Assembly (NCBI RefSeq): GCF_030818775.1
Contig: NZ_JAUTAU010000001.1
Span: 2,422,001-2,486,000, forward strand
DNA from: Bacillus sp. SORGH_AS_0510
GTDB taxonomy: Bacteria > Bacillota > Bacilli > Bacillales > Cytobacillaceae
DNA: 64,000 bases
Direction of reading: 5' to 3'
This document shows positions 1 through 7,891 of the stretch, in pieces. The notes beneath the pieces were generated by a model. That model did no database searches. It was not told the DNA's origin and saw only the letters and a program-made list of their open reading frames with translations. The position numbers were made by a program, and so were the translations under genes. The first letter of the stretch is position 1. Each line of letters opens with the position of its first letter.

Positions 1-81
1 TGGCGAGTTCGTTTTTTTGTTTGGAGGAAAGTATATTCACTTTTTATGACCATATGATGGTAAATAAGGGAGAGTGATATT

Positions 82-1356
82 ATGGCTGTTCATGTAGTAG
101 CTGCTGGCGAAAGCTTGTGGACCATTTCAACATTTTATGGTGTTTCGGTAGAAACAATAGTAGAGCTTAATGGGCTGCCATCCGCTACTTCTATTGTGCC
201 TGGTCTTGCTCTATATTTACCCGATACTCTGCTCACAAACCGTTCCTATAGAATAAAAGCAGGGGATAATATTTGGCAGCTTGCACAACATTATAAAACA
301 ACAATTACAAGTATTTTGTCTGCAAATCCCGGTTTGGACCCGAATCGTCTTATTATTGGGCAAGTGTTAAAAATCCCTTCACAAGTAAAATTAGAAATAG
401 CCACACTTGGATTCTTGGTGCCATCGTCAAAAAGTGCAAATGCAATGACCATAAACTTATTGGCAGGACAACTAACATATGTAGCGGTTGTTGCTTATGC
501 TTTTACAGAAGAAGGTTATGCTTTTAATCAGGTAGATGATACTGAGATTGTGACACGATGTAAGGAGTTGGCGATTATTCCGTTATTGATGATTAGAAAT
601 TATACGGGCAATGAATTTAGCTCTGATTTGGCGGGGAAGGTGTTAGGTAATCCTGTTTACCGAACCAATTTGATTGCAAGTATAGTAAATCTAACGATAC
701 AAAGAGGATTTGGCGGGGTAAGTATAGACTTTGAATTTATTCCACCTGGCAGACGTAACGATTTTAATATTTTCTTAACAGAATTAAAGCTCGCATTGGG
801 TGATCTTATTTTGCATGTGAATGTACATGCAAAGATAGCGGATATTCCAACCAACCGCATAATTGGTGCTTATGATTATGCAGCAATTGGGAAAGTGGCA
901 GATATTATGGCTGTGATGACGATTGACTATGGTTATCCAGGGGGCCCGCCCGATCCAATTGCTCCGATTAATTGGATGGAACAGGTGATTCAGTACTCTC
1001 TTACACAGTTGGGTCCAGCTAAACTACAAATTGCTATCCCCCTTTATGGGTATGACAAGATGGTTCCAACTAATCGAACCCGAGCTCTTTCCGTTCTTGC
1101 AGCCCAGAATCAAGCCATTTCAACTGGCTCTATAATTGATTTCGACGCTGTCAGCCAATCCCCCTGGTTTCGTTACTATCAGGGAGCGGAGGAGCATATT
1201 ATTTGGTTTGAGGATATTCGTAGTTTTATAGAGAAATATCGATTAATTGATATGTATCAGTTAGCCGGTACTACTTTTTGGCAAATAAGTTTGCCTGCAC
1301 CACAGAATTGGCAATATATGAAGAATAATATTAATGTTTTGAAGGAGAAAGTATAG
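82..1356 (+). CDS. LysM-GH18 spore peptidoglycan hydrolase (SleL/YaaH type)
   Basis: This 424-aa protein has two N-terminal LysM repeats (about residues 3-48 and 54-98) followed by a glycoside hydrolase family 18 barrel. The catalytic signature is visible as GGVSIDFEF, the DxxDxE-type strand carrying the acid glutamate, and IAIPLYGYD marks a later barrel strand. The family includes B. subtilis YaaH and B. cereus SleL, N-acetylglucosaminidases that bind spore cortex peptidoglycan through LysM and trim cortex fragments in germination. There is no classical signal peptide, which is usual for spore-coat-deposited members. The ATG has a GGGAGAG ribosome site. A role in germination or coat is inferred from family and architecture; the exact bond cleaved cannot be told. 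Confidence 0.88.
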   Translation: MAVHVVAAGESLWTISTFYGVSVETIVELNGLPSATSIVPGLALYLPDTLLTNRSYRIKAGDNIWQLAQHYKTTITSILSANPGLDPNRLIIGQVLKIPSQVKLEIATLGFLVPSSKSANAMTINLLAGQLTYVAVVAYAFTEEGYAFNQVDDTEIVTRCKELAIIPLLMIRNYTGNEFSSDLAGKVLGNPVYRTNLIASIVNLTIQRGFGGVSIDFEFIPPGRRNDFNIFLTELKLALGDLILHVNVHAKIADIPTNRIIGAYDYAAIGKVADIMAVMTIDYGYPGGPPDPIAPINWMEQVIQYSLTQLGPAKLQIAIPLYGYDKMVPTNRTRALSVLAAQNQAISTGSIIDFDAVSQSPWFRYYQGAEEHIIWFEDIRSFIEKYRLIDMYQLAGTTFWQISLPAPQNWQYMKNNINVLKEKV

Positions 1357-1433
1357 TGGTTCAATATTCCTTTTAAACATAAAACTGGTTCTTTTTGCAC
1401 AAACTCTAGGAAAAAGGGAAGGTTGAACCAAGC

Positions 1434-2900
1434 TTGATAAAAAGAGTAAGATACTTATTATTAATCATCATGTTGCTGGGTGCCTCGGTTCCTCTTAGTC
1501 AGGTAAAAGCAATGAGCAACACTGCAAACATCACTGTACAGCTCAATCAACTACTTATGAAAGATCCTGCTTTACAAGGAGCCATTGCTGGAATTAGTGT
1601 TCGCTCTGCAACAACTGGTCAAATTATCTATGATTATCAAGGCAATGTTCGATTACGGCCTGCTTCCAATATGAAACTCTTAACAGCAGCAGCGGCGCTT
1701 AATGTTCTTGGCCAGGACTATACCTTCTCAACGGAAGTGTATGTAGGTGGGCCAGTTAAAAAGAAGACCCTAGAAGGAAATCTATATATAAAAGGAAAAG
1801 GAGATCCAACACTGTTAATATCCGATTTTGATAAAATGGCAGAGGGTATTCAAAAGCAGGGAATTAAAACAATAAAGGGAAATTTGGTGGGCGATGATTC
1901 GTGGTACGATAACGTACGGTATTCATTAGACTTGCCATGGAGTGACGAAACTGAACATTACGGTGCACAAATTTCTGCCTTAACAGCTTCACCTACATCT
2001 GATTTTGACGCTGGGTCAGTCAAAATAGAAGTGAAGCCTGGAATGAAAGATGGAGACACTCCAAATATAAAAATGACACCACAAACTAAATATGTAAAGG
2101 TAATAAATCTTGCAAAAACGGTTGCAGAGAATGAAAAAAAGAAACTGACCATTCAGAGGGAGCATGCTAAAAATATAGTTATTATTAAAGGGACTATTCC
2201 TGCAAAAGCAAAGACAGAAAAAGCGTATGTAGGGGTTTGGGACCCAACCCGTTATGCTGTTTCCCTTCTAAAACAATCTTTAATAAAACATGGGATTACA
2301 GTGAGTGGAAACATCAAAACAAGTAAGGTGCCTGACACCGCAAAAATAGTAACCATCCATCATTCTATGCCATTGTCTCAATTACTAGTTCCTTTCATGA
2401 AGCTAAGTAACAATGGTCATGCAGAATCTTTAGTGAAGGAAATGGGGAAGGTGGTAAAAGGAGAGGGCAGCTGGGAAAAAGGGTTGGACGTGCTAAAAAC
2501 AGAGATGCCGAAATTCGGGGTCAATCCGGAAACTTTAGTTATTCGAGATGGCTCTGGTGTTTCCCATGTTGACTTAATCCCAGCAAACCAACTATCTCAA
2601 CTCCTATTTTCAGTCCAGAAGGAAGAATGGTTTCCTAGTTTTCAGAAAGCATTACCCGTTGCAGGTATTCCTGACAAAATGATTGGGGGATCATTAAGGA
2701 ATCGTATGAAAGGTTCGAGTACCCAAGGGAAAGTGAAAGCTAAAACAGGAACTATTTCAACAGTAAGTTCACTTTCTGGATATGTGCCAACGAAAAGTGG
2801 ACAAACATTTATCTTTTCAATTCTTTTAAACAATATGGTGGAGAATGAAAAGGGAAAGAAAATTGAGGATCAGATTGTTACCATTTTAGCAGATCAATAA
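1434..2900 (+). CDS. dacC: D-alanyl-D-alanine carboxypeptidase/endopeptidase, PBP4 type (peptidase S13)
   Basis: This 488-aa protein starts at TTG and has a signal peptide (basic MIKRVR, then a hydrophobic stretch ending near VKA at about residue 26). All three active-site motifs of the S13 penicillin-binding family are present: SxxK in PASNMKLL, SxN in KLSNNGHAE, and KTG in KAKTGTIS. The length fits B. subtilis DacC (PBP4a). It would trim pentapeptide side chains or cross-links of peptidoglycan outside the membrane. It is followed by a strong terminator and appears monocistronic. The symbol is assigned by family resemblance; dacB-type naming in other genera is equally possible. Confidence 0.88.
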   Translation: MIKRVRYLLLIIMLLGASVPLSQVKAMSNTANITVQLNQLLMKDPALQGAIAGISVRSATTGQIIYDYQGNVRLRPASNMKLLTAAAALNVLGQDYTFSTEVYVGGPVKKKTLEGNLYIKGKGDPTLLISDFDKMAEGIQKQGIKTIKGNLVGDDSWYDNVRYSLDLPWSDETEHYGAQISALTASPTSDFDAGSVKIEVKPGMKDGDTPNIKMTPQTKYVKVINLAKTVAENEKKKLTIQREHAKNIVIIKGTIPAKAKTEKAYVGVWDPTRYAVSLLKQSLIKHGITVSGNIKTSKVPDTAKIVTIHHSMPLSQLLVPFMKLSNNGHAESLVKEMGKVVKGEGSWEKGLDVLKTEMPKFGVNPETLVIRDGSGVSHVDLIPANQLSQLLFSVQKEEWFPSFQKALPVAGIPDKMIGGSLRNRMKGSSTQGKVKAKTGTISTVSSLSGYVPTKSGQTFIFSILLNNMVENEKGKKIEDQIVTILADQ

Positions 2901-2950
2901 TTTGAAATTTGAAATAATAAAGGACGAATGTGAAAATATCCAATAGAAGA

Positions 2951-2979
2951 AGCGGTTGCAAGTTAGCTACCGCTTTTTT
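2951..2979 (+). terminator. Rho-independent terminator after dacC
   Basis: Inverted arms AGCGGT and ACCGCT enclose a 12-base loop and are followed by a run of T. It lies about 50 bases past the dacC stop codon. Confidence 0.8.
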
Positions 2980-3058
2980 ATGAAAATTATTGATTTTTCA
3001 ATTAAAATGTTGGATAAATAAATATATACGAGCAACATAAATGGGAGAGCAATTCTAT

Positions 3059-3781
3059 ATGAATAAGAAACAGGGTCCGTTACTATCGGAACGTTTTGAG
3101 GTAGCGTTTAATCAAGTACATGAGGCACTAAAAGATATTGTACAAATAAAAGATGATAGATTCGTAGTTTTAGTCAAAGTTGGCGCTAAAAAATATCAAA
3201 TGATTGATACCTATAAAAAAGATTTAGAACAATATGCTAGACTTCGAAACGCCATTGTTCATGAAAAAATGGAGGTTGGCTTTTATATTGCAGAGCCAAA
3301 TGCAAAGGTGGTTTCTCATATCGAAAAAATCGCCAACGTATTTAGCCGTCCTAATTACGCGCTGTCTATAGCAACGAAAAATGTTGTCTACTTTAATTAT
3401 CAGGATAGCATTTTAAAAGTAACTGCAGCCATCAAAAAATATGGTTATTCAAAATTTCCAATTTATAAGAACAAGATATGCATTGGTCTCCTAACTGCAG
3501 GATCTATTGTAAAATGGATGGCTCAAAATATGGAAAGTAATCTGGTGAATTTATCCGATATTCATGTTTCCGACATAATGAAATATGAAAAAGAACAACC
3601 TATTGAAATCGTTTCTAAAGATATAAACATCTTTGATGTAGAGAATATTTTCGAAAAAGCCCATAAAAAGAAGCGGAAGCTTGAAGGTGTCATTATAACA
3701 GAGAATGGTGAAGCAGACGAGGCACCTCTAGGAATCGTCACCGCCTGGGACCTTATTGAAATAGATTATACAGTTGAATAA
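3059..3781 (+). CDS. CBS-domain protein with HEPN-like N-terminus
   Basis: The 240-aa protein starts at ATG 3059, nine bases after GGGAGAG; an upstream ATG at 3041 would overlap that ribosome site. The C-terminal half is a CBS pair, seen as repeated segments such as FPIYKNKICIGLLTAGSIV and LEGVIITENG with APLGIVTAWDLIE, which usually bind adenosine nucleotides. The N-terminal 90 residues are helical and contain RLRNAIVHEK, giving R63-x4-H68, the signature spacing of HEPN domains. HEPN domains are often RNases or inactive relatives. Nucleotide sensing coupled to the N-terminal domain is inference. It sits alone, convergent with the next gene. Confidence 0.75.
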   Translation: MNKKQGPLLSERFEVAFNQVHEALKDIVQIKDDRFVVLVKVGAKKYQMIDTYKKDLEQYARLRNAIVHEKMEVGFYIAEPNAKVVSHIEKIANVFSRPNYALSIATKNVVYFNYQDSILKVTAAIKKYGYSKFPIYKNKICIGLLTAGSIVKWMAQNMESNLVNLSDIHVSDIMKYEKEQPIEIVSKDINIFDVENIFEKAHKKKRKLEGVIITENGEADEAPLGIVTAWDLIEIDYTVE

Positions 3782-3786
3782 AAAGA

Positions 3787-3812
3787 GGATCATGACTATT
3801 TTGTCATGATCC
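3787..3812 (-). terminator. Terminator between convergent genes
   Basis: A perfect 10-bp stem, GGATCATGAC with GTCATGATCC, encloses a six-base loop. On the minus strand it is followed by TCTTTTATT, so it mainly serves the minus-strand gene ending at 3827; it may also stop the CBS gene. Confidence 0.8.
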
Positions 3813-3826
3813 CCAAGTATTAGGTA

Positions 3827-4567
3827 TCAAAAATCAAACTCGCTTAACTGATCCATGTGGCTAGCAATCATTGCAATTATGGTACTTGCTTCTTCTTTAC
3901 TAAAAATAAAATGAGATTCATCTTTAATTAATTCTTCATCCGTTGTCCATATTCGGTTTACACGTCTAAGTACACCGTCTCCGGTTTCTTGGACCACACC
4001 AAATTGATATGTAACTTCCACTTCATCTTCATGCTTGAAGGCAGTTACCTCTGGAGTGGACCATTCTACGTCAATTTCTTCAAATATATCGTCTTCGTTC
4101 AGTTGTTCTGCTTCATAGTATTCATCATCGTTATCATCGTCAATCGTTTCATAGACAACTTTACTCTCGAACTCCTCCTCCTCGTCAACACAACCCTCTG
4201 AAGTATTCAGGAAAATCCCCTCATCAGTGTAATGATCTTCGTCGTTCATATAATCATGAAGACTTTCGTGGACCTCTTGAATAATTTCTTCGATGTCTGA
4301 AAGGATGATCTTCGCAGTATGACCGCTGTCTACGTCGAAGGTATCAATATAAAACTCTTCGTTTTGCGGGTCAAAAAACAAAGTGCAGAAAAAGTCACGG
4401 TCAAGTTCTTCGGTATCAACATCTGCAGTATCGACGAAAAATTCGATCCTTGGATGTTTGGCAGCTCTTTCAATCGTCATCTGACCAACTTGATCATATT
4501 CTTCGCAAATAGACTCGAGATGCTCCTGTAATTCTCCACATACTCTGTCAAACCATTCTAATGACAT
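3827..4567 (-). CDS. Acidic protein of unknown function
   Basis: This 246-aa product was not recognised. The start is placed at ATG 4567 (MSLEWFD) because AAAGGATGGGATGG lies just upstream; an in-frame ATG at 4612 precedes that site. The protein is very acidic: the middle (about residues 120-165) carries runs of Glu and Asp such as DEEEEFE and DDDNDDEYY. It has no signal peptide or membrane segment, so it should be a soluble cytoplasmic protein. The aromatic-rich N-terminal half and the C-terminal half may be separate folded units joined by the acidic linker. It is divergent from the eut locus and monocistronic. Confidence 0.75.
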   Translation of the reverse strand: MSLEWFDRVCGELQEHLESICEEYDQVGQMTIERAAKHPRIEFFVDTADVDTEELDRDFFCTLFFDPQNEEFYIDTFDVDSGHTAKIILSDIEEIIQEVHESLHDYMNDEDHYTDEGIFLNTSEGCVDEEEEFESKVVYETIDDDNDDEYYEAEQLNEDDIFEEIDVEWSTPEVTAFKHEDEVEVTYQFGVVQETGDGVLRRVNRIWTTDEELIKDESHFIFSKEEASTIIAMIASHMDQLSEFDF

Positions 4568-4698
4568 CAACCATCCCATCCTTTCAATCTTTATCGAGGT
4601 TATTATTGCCAAGTTTAAAAAATATATTTAACAATGAGACCCTAATTAACTTTTTATTGTTGACTTATACTTGTAGTAAATCATCAAAATATTGCTAT

Positions 4699-4727
4699 TT
4701 GACACTAAATATAATGATATATAAAAT
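4699..4727 (+). promoter_or_regulatory. Predicted SigA promoter of eutWV
   Basis: TTGACA (4699-4704), a 17-base spacer and TAAAAT (4722-4727) match the vegetative promoter consensus. The -10 box ends 42 bases before the eutW ATG, in a very AT-rich gap. Confidence 0.65.
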
Positions 4728-4769
4728 ATTTAATATATTTGCATATTTATAGATACAGGGGGGATATGG

Positions 4770-6200
4770 ATGACGAAAAACGAAATAAGTGCAGTGTATT
4801 CCCTGTGTAAAATACATACAGATCTTACAGATGAAGATATTCAAAAGATAAACGAAGTGGTTCATAACCTACCATTGATTGCAGATTTAAACCAAGCAAA
4901 TGTATTTATTGATTGTCCTACGAGAGAAAGAAAACATGCGATTGTGGTAGCTGAAGCTTCACCAACAACAGCGAAATCCGTGTATAAAAATCCTGTAGTT
5001 GGCAAGTTCGCTTATGAAACTTTTGAACCTGCTGTCTTTTATGTACTTCGAACAGGTAAGCCTATTTTCTTAAACCATGCATTAACACAAGAAGGTAAAA
5101 AAGTAGAGCAGAGTGTAGTCCCAATTGAAGGCAATGATAACCGGGTAATAGGGACATTAATTATGGAAAAGGACATAAGTGATAAGTTGCATAACCAAAA
5201 CAAAATGAAAACGTTAACAGAAGCGAATGAGACACTAAGTGAGCTCCTTCTTGGGATGGCTGAAAATAGTCCTTTTATTCCTGAAGTAATTGAAGAGTCT
5301 TTGTTTATTATTGGCCCTGATTTGCACATTCAATATGCGAATCCGTCCGCCATGAATTTATTATTAGAAATATGTTCCAAAGAATATAAAAATGGAACAT
5401 CCTTTATTGACTATTTTCCTGATCTACGCGAGGTTTGTATTCTACCGGATGAATTAGTCATTCAAGAGGTGAAGATTAAAAATAAAGTCTTTCAGATGAA
5501 AAAGATTAATCTTGTTCAAAACGATAAAAGCAGTGGTTCATTCATTATCTTTCGTGATTTGACTGAACTCAGAGAAAAGGAACGAGAACTAACAGTAAAG
5601 ACTGTAGCAATTCGAGAAATCCACCACCGTGTGAAAAATAACCTCCAAACGGTCGCCAGTCTTTTGCGACTTCAAATGAGAAGAGGAGTTCCTGAAGAAA
5701 GCAAAGTCCATTTTATTGAAAGTCTCAATCGGATTTTAAGTATTGCTTCTGTTTATGAGATTATCCTATCAAATTCCAGCATTGATGATGTGGAGATTTT
5801 TAGTTTAATTGAAAAAATAGGAAATATGCTGGTTTTTAGTAATGATCATGATAGTAAACATATTTCAATTGAATATTCAGGTCCAAGGCTGTTGATTAAG
5901 TCAAATTTGGCTGTTTCTGTTGCATTGGTCATAAATGAACTTATTCAAAATTGTGTGAAACATGCGTTTACTGGTTTAACTGATGGAAAAATTAAGGTGA
6001 CCATTGAGCACCTAGGTCCGAACATTTGTGTTCAGGTACAGGACAATGGAATAGGTTGTCCTTCCTCCAATAAGCATTCCTTAGGTTTGGATATTGTGAA
6101 AATGATGATTGAACATGATTTATCAGGTCAATTTACTATCGTAGGAACCAGTGAGGGAACGACTGCCACAGTAGAATTCCCCTTAGAAAGGGAGTATTAA
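4770..6200 (+). CDS. eutW: Ethanolamine two-component sensor histidine kinase EutW
   Basis: The 476-aa kinase begins with a GAF-like H_kinase_N sensor region (about residues 1-150), has a PAS-like segment (about 170-265), then a HisKA_2-type phosphoacceptor helix with EIHHRVKNNLQTV near residue 282 and an HATPase domain with NELIQNCVKHAF (N box) and DNGIGCP. No membrane segment is present, as in Enterococcus and Listeria EutW. By homology it autophosphorylates when ethanolamine is present and passes phosphate to EutV. It lies 2 bases before eutV and is preceded by a good SigA-type promoter. The ATG follows AGGGGGGATATGG. Confidence 0.92.
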   Translation: MTKNEISAVYSLCKIHTDLTDEDIQKINEVVHNLPLIADLNQANVFIDCPTRERKHAIVVAEASPTTAKSVYKNPVVGKFAYETFEPAVFYVLRTGKPIFLNHALTQEGKKVEQSVVPIEGNDNRVIGTLIMEKDISDKLHNQNKMKTLTEANETLSELLLGMAENSPFIPEVIEESLFIIGPDLHIQYANPSAMNLLLEICSKEYKNGTSFIDYFPDLREVCILPDELVIQEVKIKNKVFQMKKINLVQNDKSSGSFIIFRDLTELREKERELTVKTVAIREIHHRVKNNLQTVASLLRLQMRRGVPEESKVHFIESLNRILSIASVYEIILSNSSIDDVEIFSLIEKIGNMLVFSNDHDSKHISIEYSGPRLLIKSNLAVSVALVINELIQNCVKHAFTGLTDGKIKVTIEHLGPNICVQVQDNGIGCPSSNKHSLGLDIVKMMIEHDLSGQFTIVGTSEGTTATVEFPLEREY

Positions 6201-6202
6201 CA

Positions 6203-6775
6203 TTGAAAAAACGTATTATGGTAGCAGAAGACGAGTCACTCGTTCGATTAGATGTTTCCTACATGTTAAAGGATGCAGGTTATGAAGTAATTGCCGAAGC
6301 AGCGGACGGAGAAAAAGCTGTTGAATTAGCATTTAATCTAAAACCAGATTTAATCATCATGGATATAAAACTGCCAAAGTTGAATGGGTTAAAAGCAAGT
6401 GAGATTATTTCGAATAAATTTAATATTCCAATCATACTTTTAACAGCTTACAGTCAAAAGGAATATATTGAAAAAGCAAAACAAGCCAATATTCTTGGCT
6501 ACTTAGTAAAACCTATTTCTGAGGCTAATTTAATTCCTGCAGTTGAGATTGCACTACGGCAGGCAGAAACCACAAACCTTTTCAAGCAAAAAGTAGAAGA
6601 AATGAATAAAGAGCTGGAGAATCGTAAATTAATTGAAAAAGCAAAAGGAATTTTAATGAAACAATTGAATTTACCAGAAGAAACAGCTTACAATAAAATG
6701 AGAAATATCAGTATGAAAAAGCAGCTCCCTATTGAAAAGGTAGCAAAATATATTCTCTTGAAATATCCCAGCTAA
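6203..6775 (+). CDS. eutV: ANTAR-domain RNA-binding response regulator EutV
   Basis: The 190-aa product starts at TTG after GGGAG. Residues 1-120 are a receiver domain with acidic pocket residues in VAEDE, phosphoacceptor D54 in IIMDIKLP, and the switch threonine and lysine (LLTAYS, LVKPI). Residues about 125-185 form an ANTAR domain, a helical bundle reading LIEKAKGILMKQLNLPEE. ANTAR proteins bind small RNA hairpins and prevent terminator formation. In Enterococcus faecalis, phospho-EutV antiterminates eut transcripts. Matching hairpins lie directly downstream (before eutS) and before eutA, so the whole operon is probably under its control. Confidence 0.93.
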   Translation: MKKRIMVAEDESLVRLDVSYMLKDAGYEVIAEAADGEKAVELAFNLKPDLIIMDIKLPKLNGLKASEIISNKFNIPIILLTAYSQKEYIEKAKQANILGYLVKPISEANLIPAVEIALRQAETTNLFKQKVEEMNKELENRKLIEKAKGILMKQLNLPEETAYNKMRNISMKKQLPIEKVAKYILLKYPS

Positions 6776-6801
6776 ACGAATGAACTACAAGTAAATAATC
6801 G

Positions 6802-6863
6802 TGAGCAAAGGTGCTTAATAGATTTTATTTTTTTTAAAAATAAAGTCTATTAAGCATTTTTTT
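6802..6863 (+). promoter_or_regulatory. EutV-responsive antitermination site before eutS
   Basis: A strong terminator is formed by TGCTTAATAGA (6812-6822) and TCTATTAAGCA (6846-6856) with further pairing inside, followed by TTTTTTT. Overlapping its 5' arm is a short hairpin with stem TGAGC/GCTTA and hexaloop AAAGGT at 6807-6812. The loop has A at position 1 and G at position 4, the feature known for ANTAR targets. The two structures are mutually exclusive, as expected for antitermination. A second upstream P1 hairpin was not found with confidence. Confidence 0.75.
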
Positions 6864-6896
6864 GTCTCAATGATTGAAAATGGAGAGGTGTTTTTT

Positions 6897-7238
6897 ATGA
6901 GTGAAGAGAAAAAACGATTTATACAAGAATTTGTCCCAGGCAAGCAGGTAACATTAAGTCATTTAATTGCCAATCCCGATCCTGATATGTTTGAGAAATT
7001 AGGCATACAGGAAGCAGGAGCACTAGGGATTCTTACTTTAACTCCGAGTGAAACAGTTATTATTGCAGGGGATTTAGCGACGAAAGCCGCAAATGTCAAA
7101 TTAGGATTTCTGGATCGTTTTACAGGTAGCTTAGTTATTGTGGGGAATGTGTCAGAAGTAGATATGGCTATGAGAGAAATCAATCGCTTTCTGTCTGAAA
7201 CCCTTCATTACACACCAGCTCAAATTACCAAATCGTAA
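6897..7238 (+). CDS. eutS: Microcompartment shell protein EutS
   Basis: This 113-aa protein belongs to the circularly permuted BMC-domain shell proteins; residues KQVTLSHLIANPD, the central ALGILTLTPSETVIIAGDL and the C-terminal GSLVIVGNVSEVD fit the EutS/PduU type, which forms bent hexamers. The start is ATG 6897, eight bases after GGAGAGGTG; an upstream in-frame ATG (6870) lacks a ribosome site. It is the first structural gene after the EutV-controlled terminator, so its expression should depend directly on ethanolamine sensing. Eighteen bases separate it from eutP. Confidence 0.92.
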   Translation: MSEEKKRFIQEFVPGKQVTLSHLIANPDPDMFEKLGIQEAGALGILTLTPSETVIIAGDLATKAANVKLGFLDRFTGSLVIVGNVSEVDMAMREINRFLSETLHYTPAQITKS

Positions 7239-7256
7239 TGAAAAGGAGAGGTATAA

Positions 7257-7760
7257 TTGATTAAAAAGAATAGGGCCATGTTAATCGGATCAATAGGTGC
7301 AGGAAAATCTACTTTAACTAACGCACTACTTGGTCGTGAAGTAAAAGCTGTAAAAACTCAATCCCTCTTATATTATGATTGGGTTGTTGATACGCCTGGC
7401 GAATATACTGAGAATCCTCTTTTTTACAAAAATATCATGGCAACTGCATTGGAGGTTACTCATGTCCTATATTTGCAAGATAGTACGAAAAAAAAATTGA
7501 TTTTTCCACATGGGTTTAGTATGGGGATTAATAAGGTGCCTATTGGGGTCGTTACAAAGAGTGATTCGGAGCAAGCAGATGTTAAAGGTGCAGTTGAATT
7601 ATTAAAAAAGGTAGTAGGTAATAAAGGACCTATTGTGATTACTTCAGCCCTTAATAATGAAGGGATTGATGAAATTAGAGCTCTAGTTACTATGAATACA
7701 GTACAGGAAATGAAGGCATATATTGATAAACAACCCTCTCCATTCATTATTTTTAAATGA
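7257..7760 (+). CDS. eutP: Ethanolamine utilisation GTPase-like protein EutP
   Basis: The 167-aa protein begins at TTG after GGAGAGG. It has a P-loop (GSIGAGKST, residues about 11-19), a switch-like DTPGEY motif and the guanine-specificity motif TKSD, typical of the small EutP/PduV GTPase family. PduV has been linked to microcompartment localisation; EutP has also been reported to have acetate kinase-type activity, so its exact function stays uncertain. No separate acetate kinase gene was seen in the locus, which would fit a kinase role but is only suggestive. The gene is followed by the second EutV-type terminator. Confidence 0.9.
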   Translation: MIKKNRAMLIGSIGAGKSTLTNALLGREVKAVKTQSLLYYDWVVDTPGEYTENPLFYKNIMATALEVTHVLYLQDSTKKKLIFPHGFSMGINKVPIGVVTKSDSEQADVKGAVELLKKVVGNKGPIVITSALNNEGIDEIRALVTMNTVQEMKAYIDKQPSPFIIFK

Positions 7761-7814
7761 AAGCCTTTACAATGTTCAGAAATTAATTTATATTATGATT
7801 ACAAATGAATTTAC

Positions 7815-7876
7815 AGGCAAAGGCGCCTCTTTTAAACGATCTAATTCTAGATGGTTTAAAAGGGGCGTCTTTGTTT
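7815..7876 (+). promoter_or_regulatory. EutV-responsive antitermination site before eutA
   Basis: A hairpin with stem AGGC/GCCT (7815-7818, 7825-7828) and hexaloop AAAGGC (A1, G4) overlaps the 5' arm of a long terminator. The terminator pairs about 7820-7843 with 7852-7870 through GGCGCCTCTTTTAAAC and GTTTAAAAGGGGCGTC, then TTTGTTTTT. The loop is nearly identical to the one before eutS, which supports a shared EutV target. Confidence 0.75.
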
Positions 7877-7891
7877 TTGGGGAGATGGGAT

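Noticed and set aside
2327..2339. GGTGCCTGACACC palindrome inside dacC
   Set aside because: It codes for an ordinary part of the enzyme (KVPDTAK) and has no second copy in the window, so it is not called a repeat.
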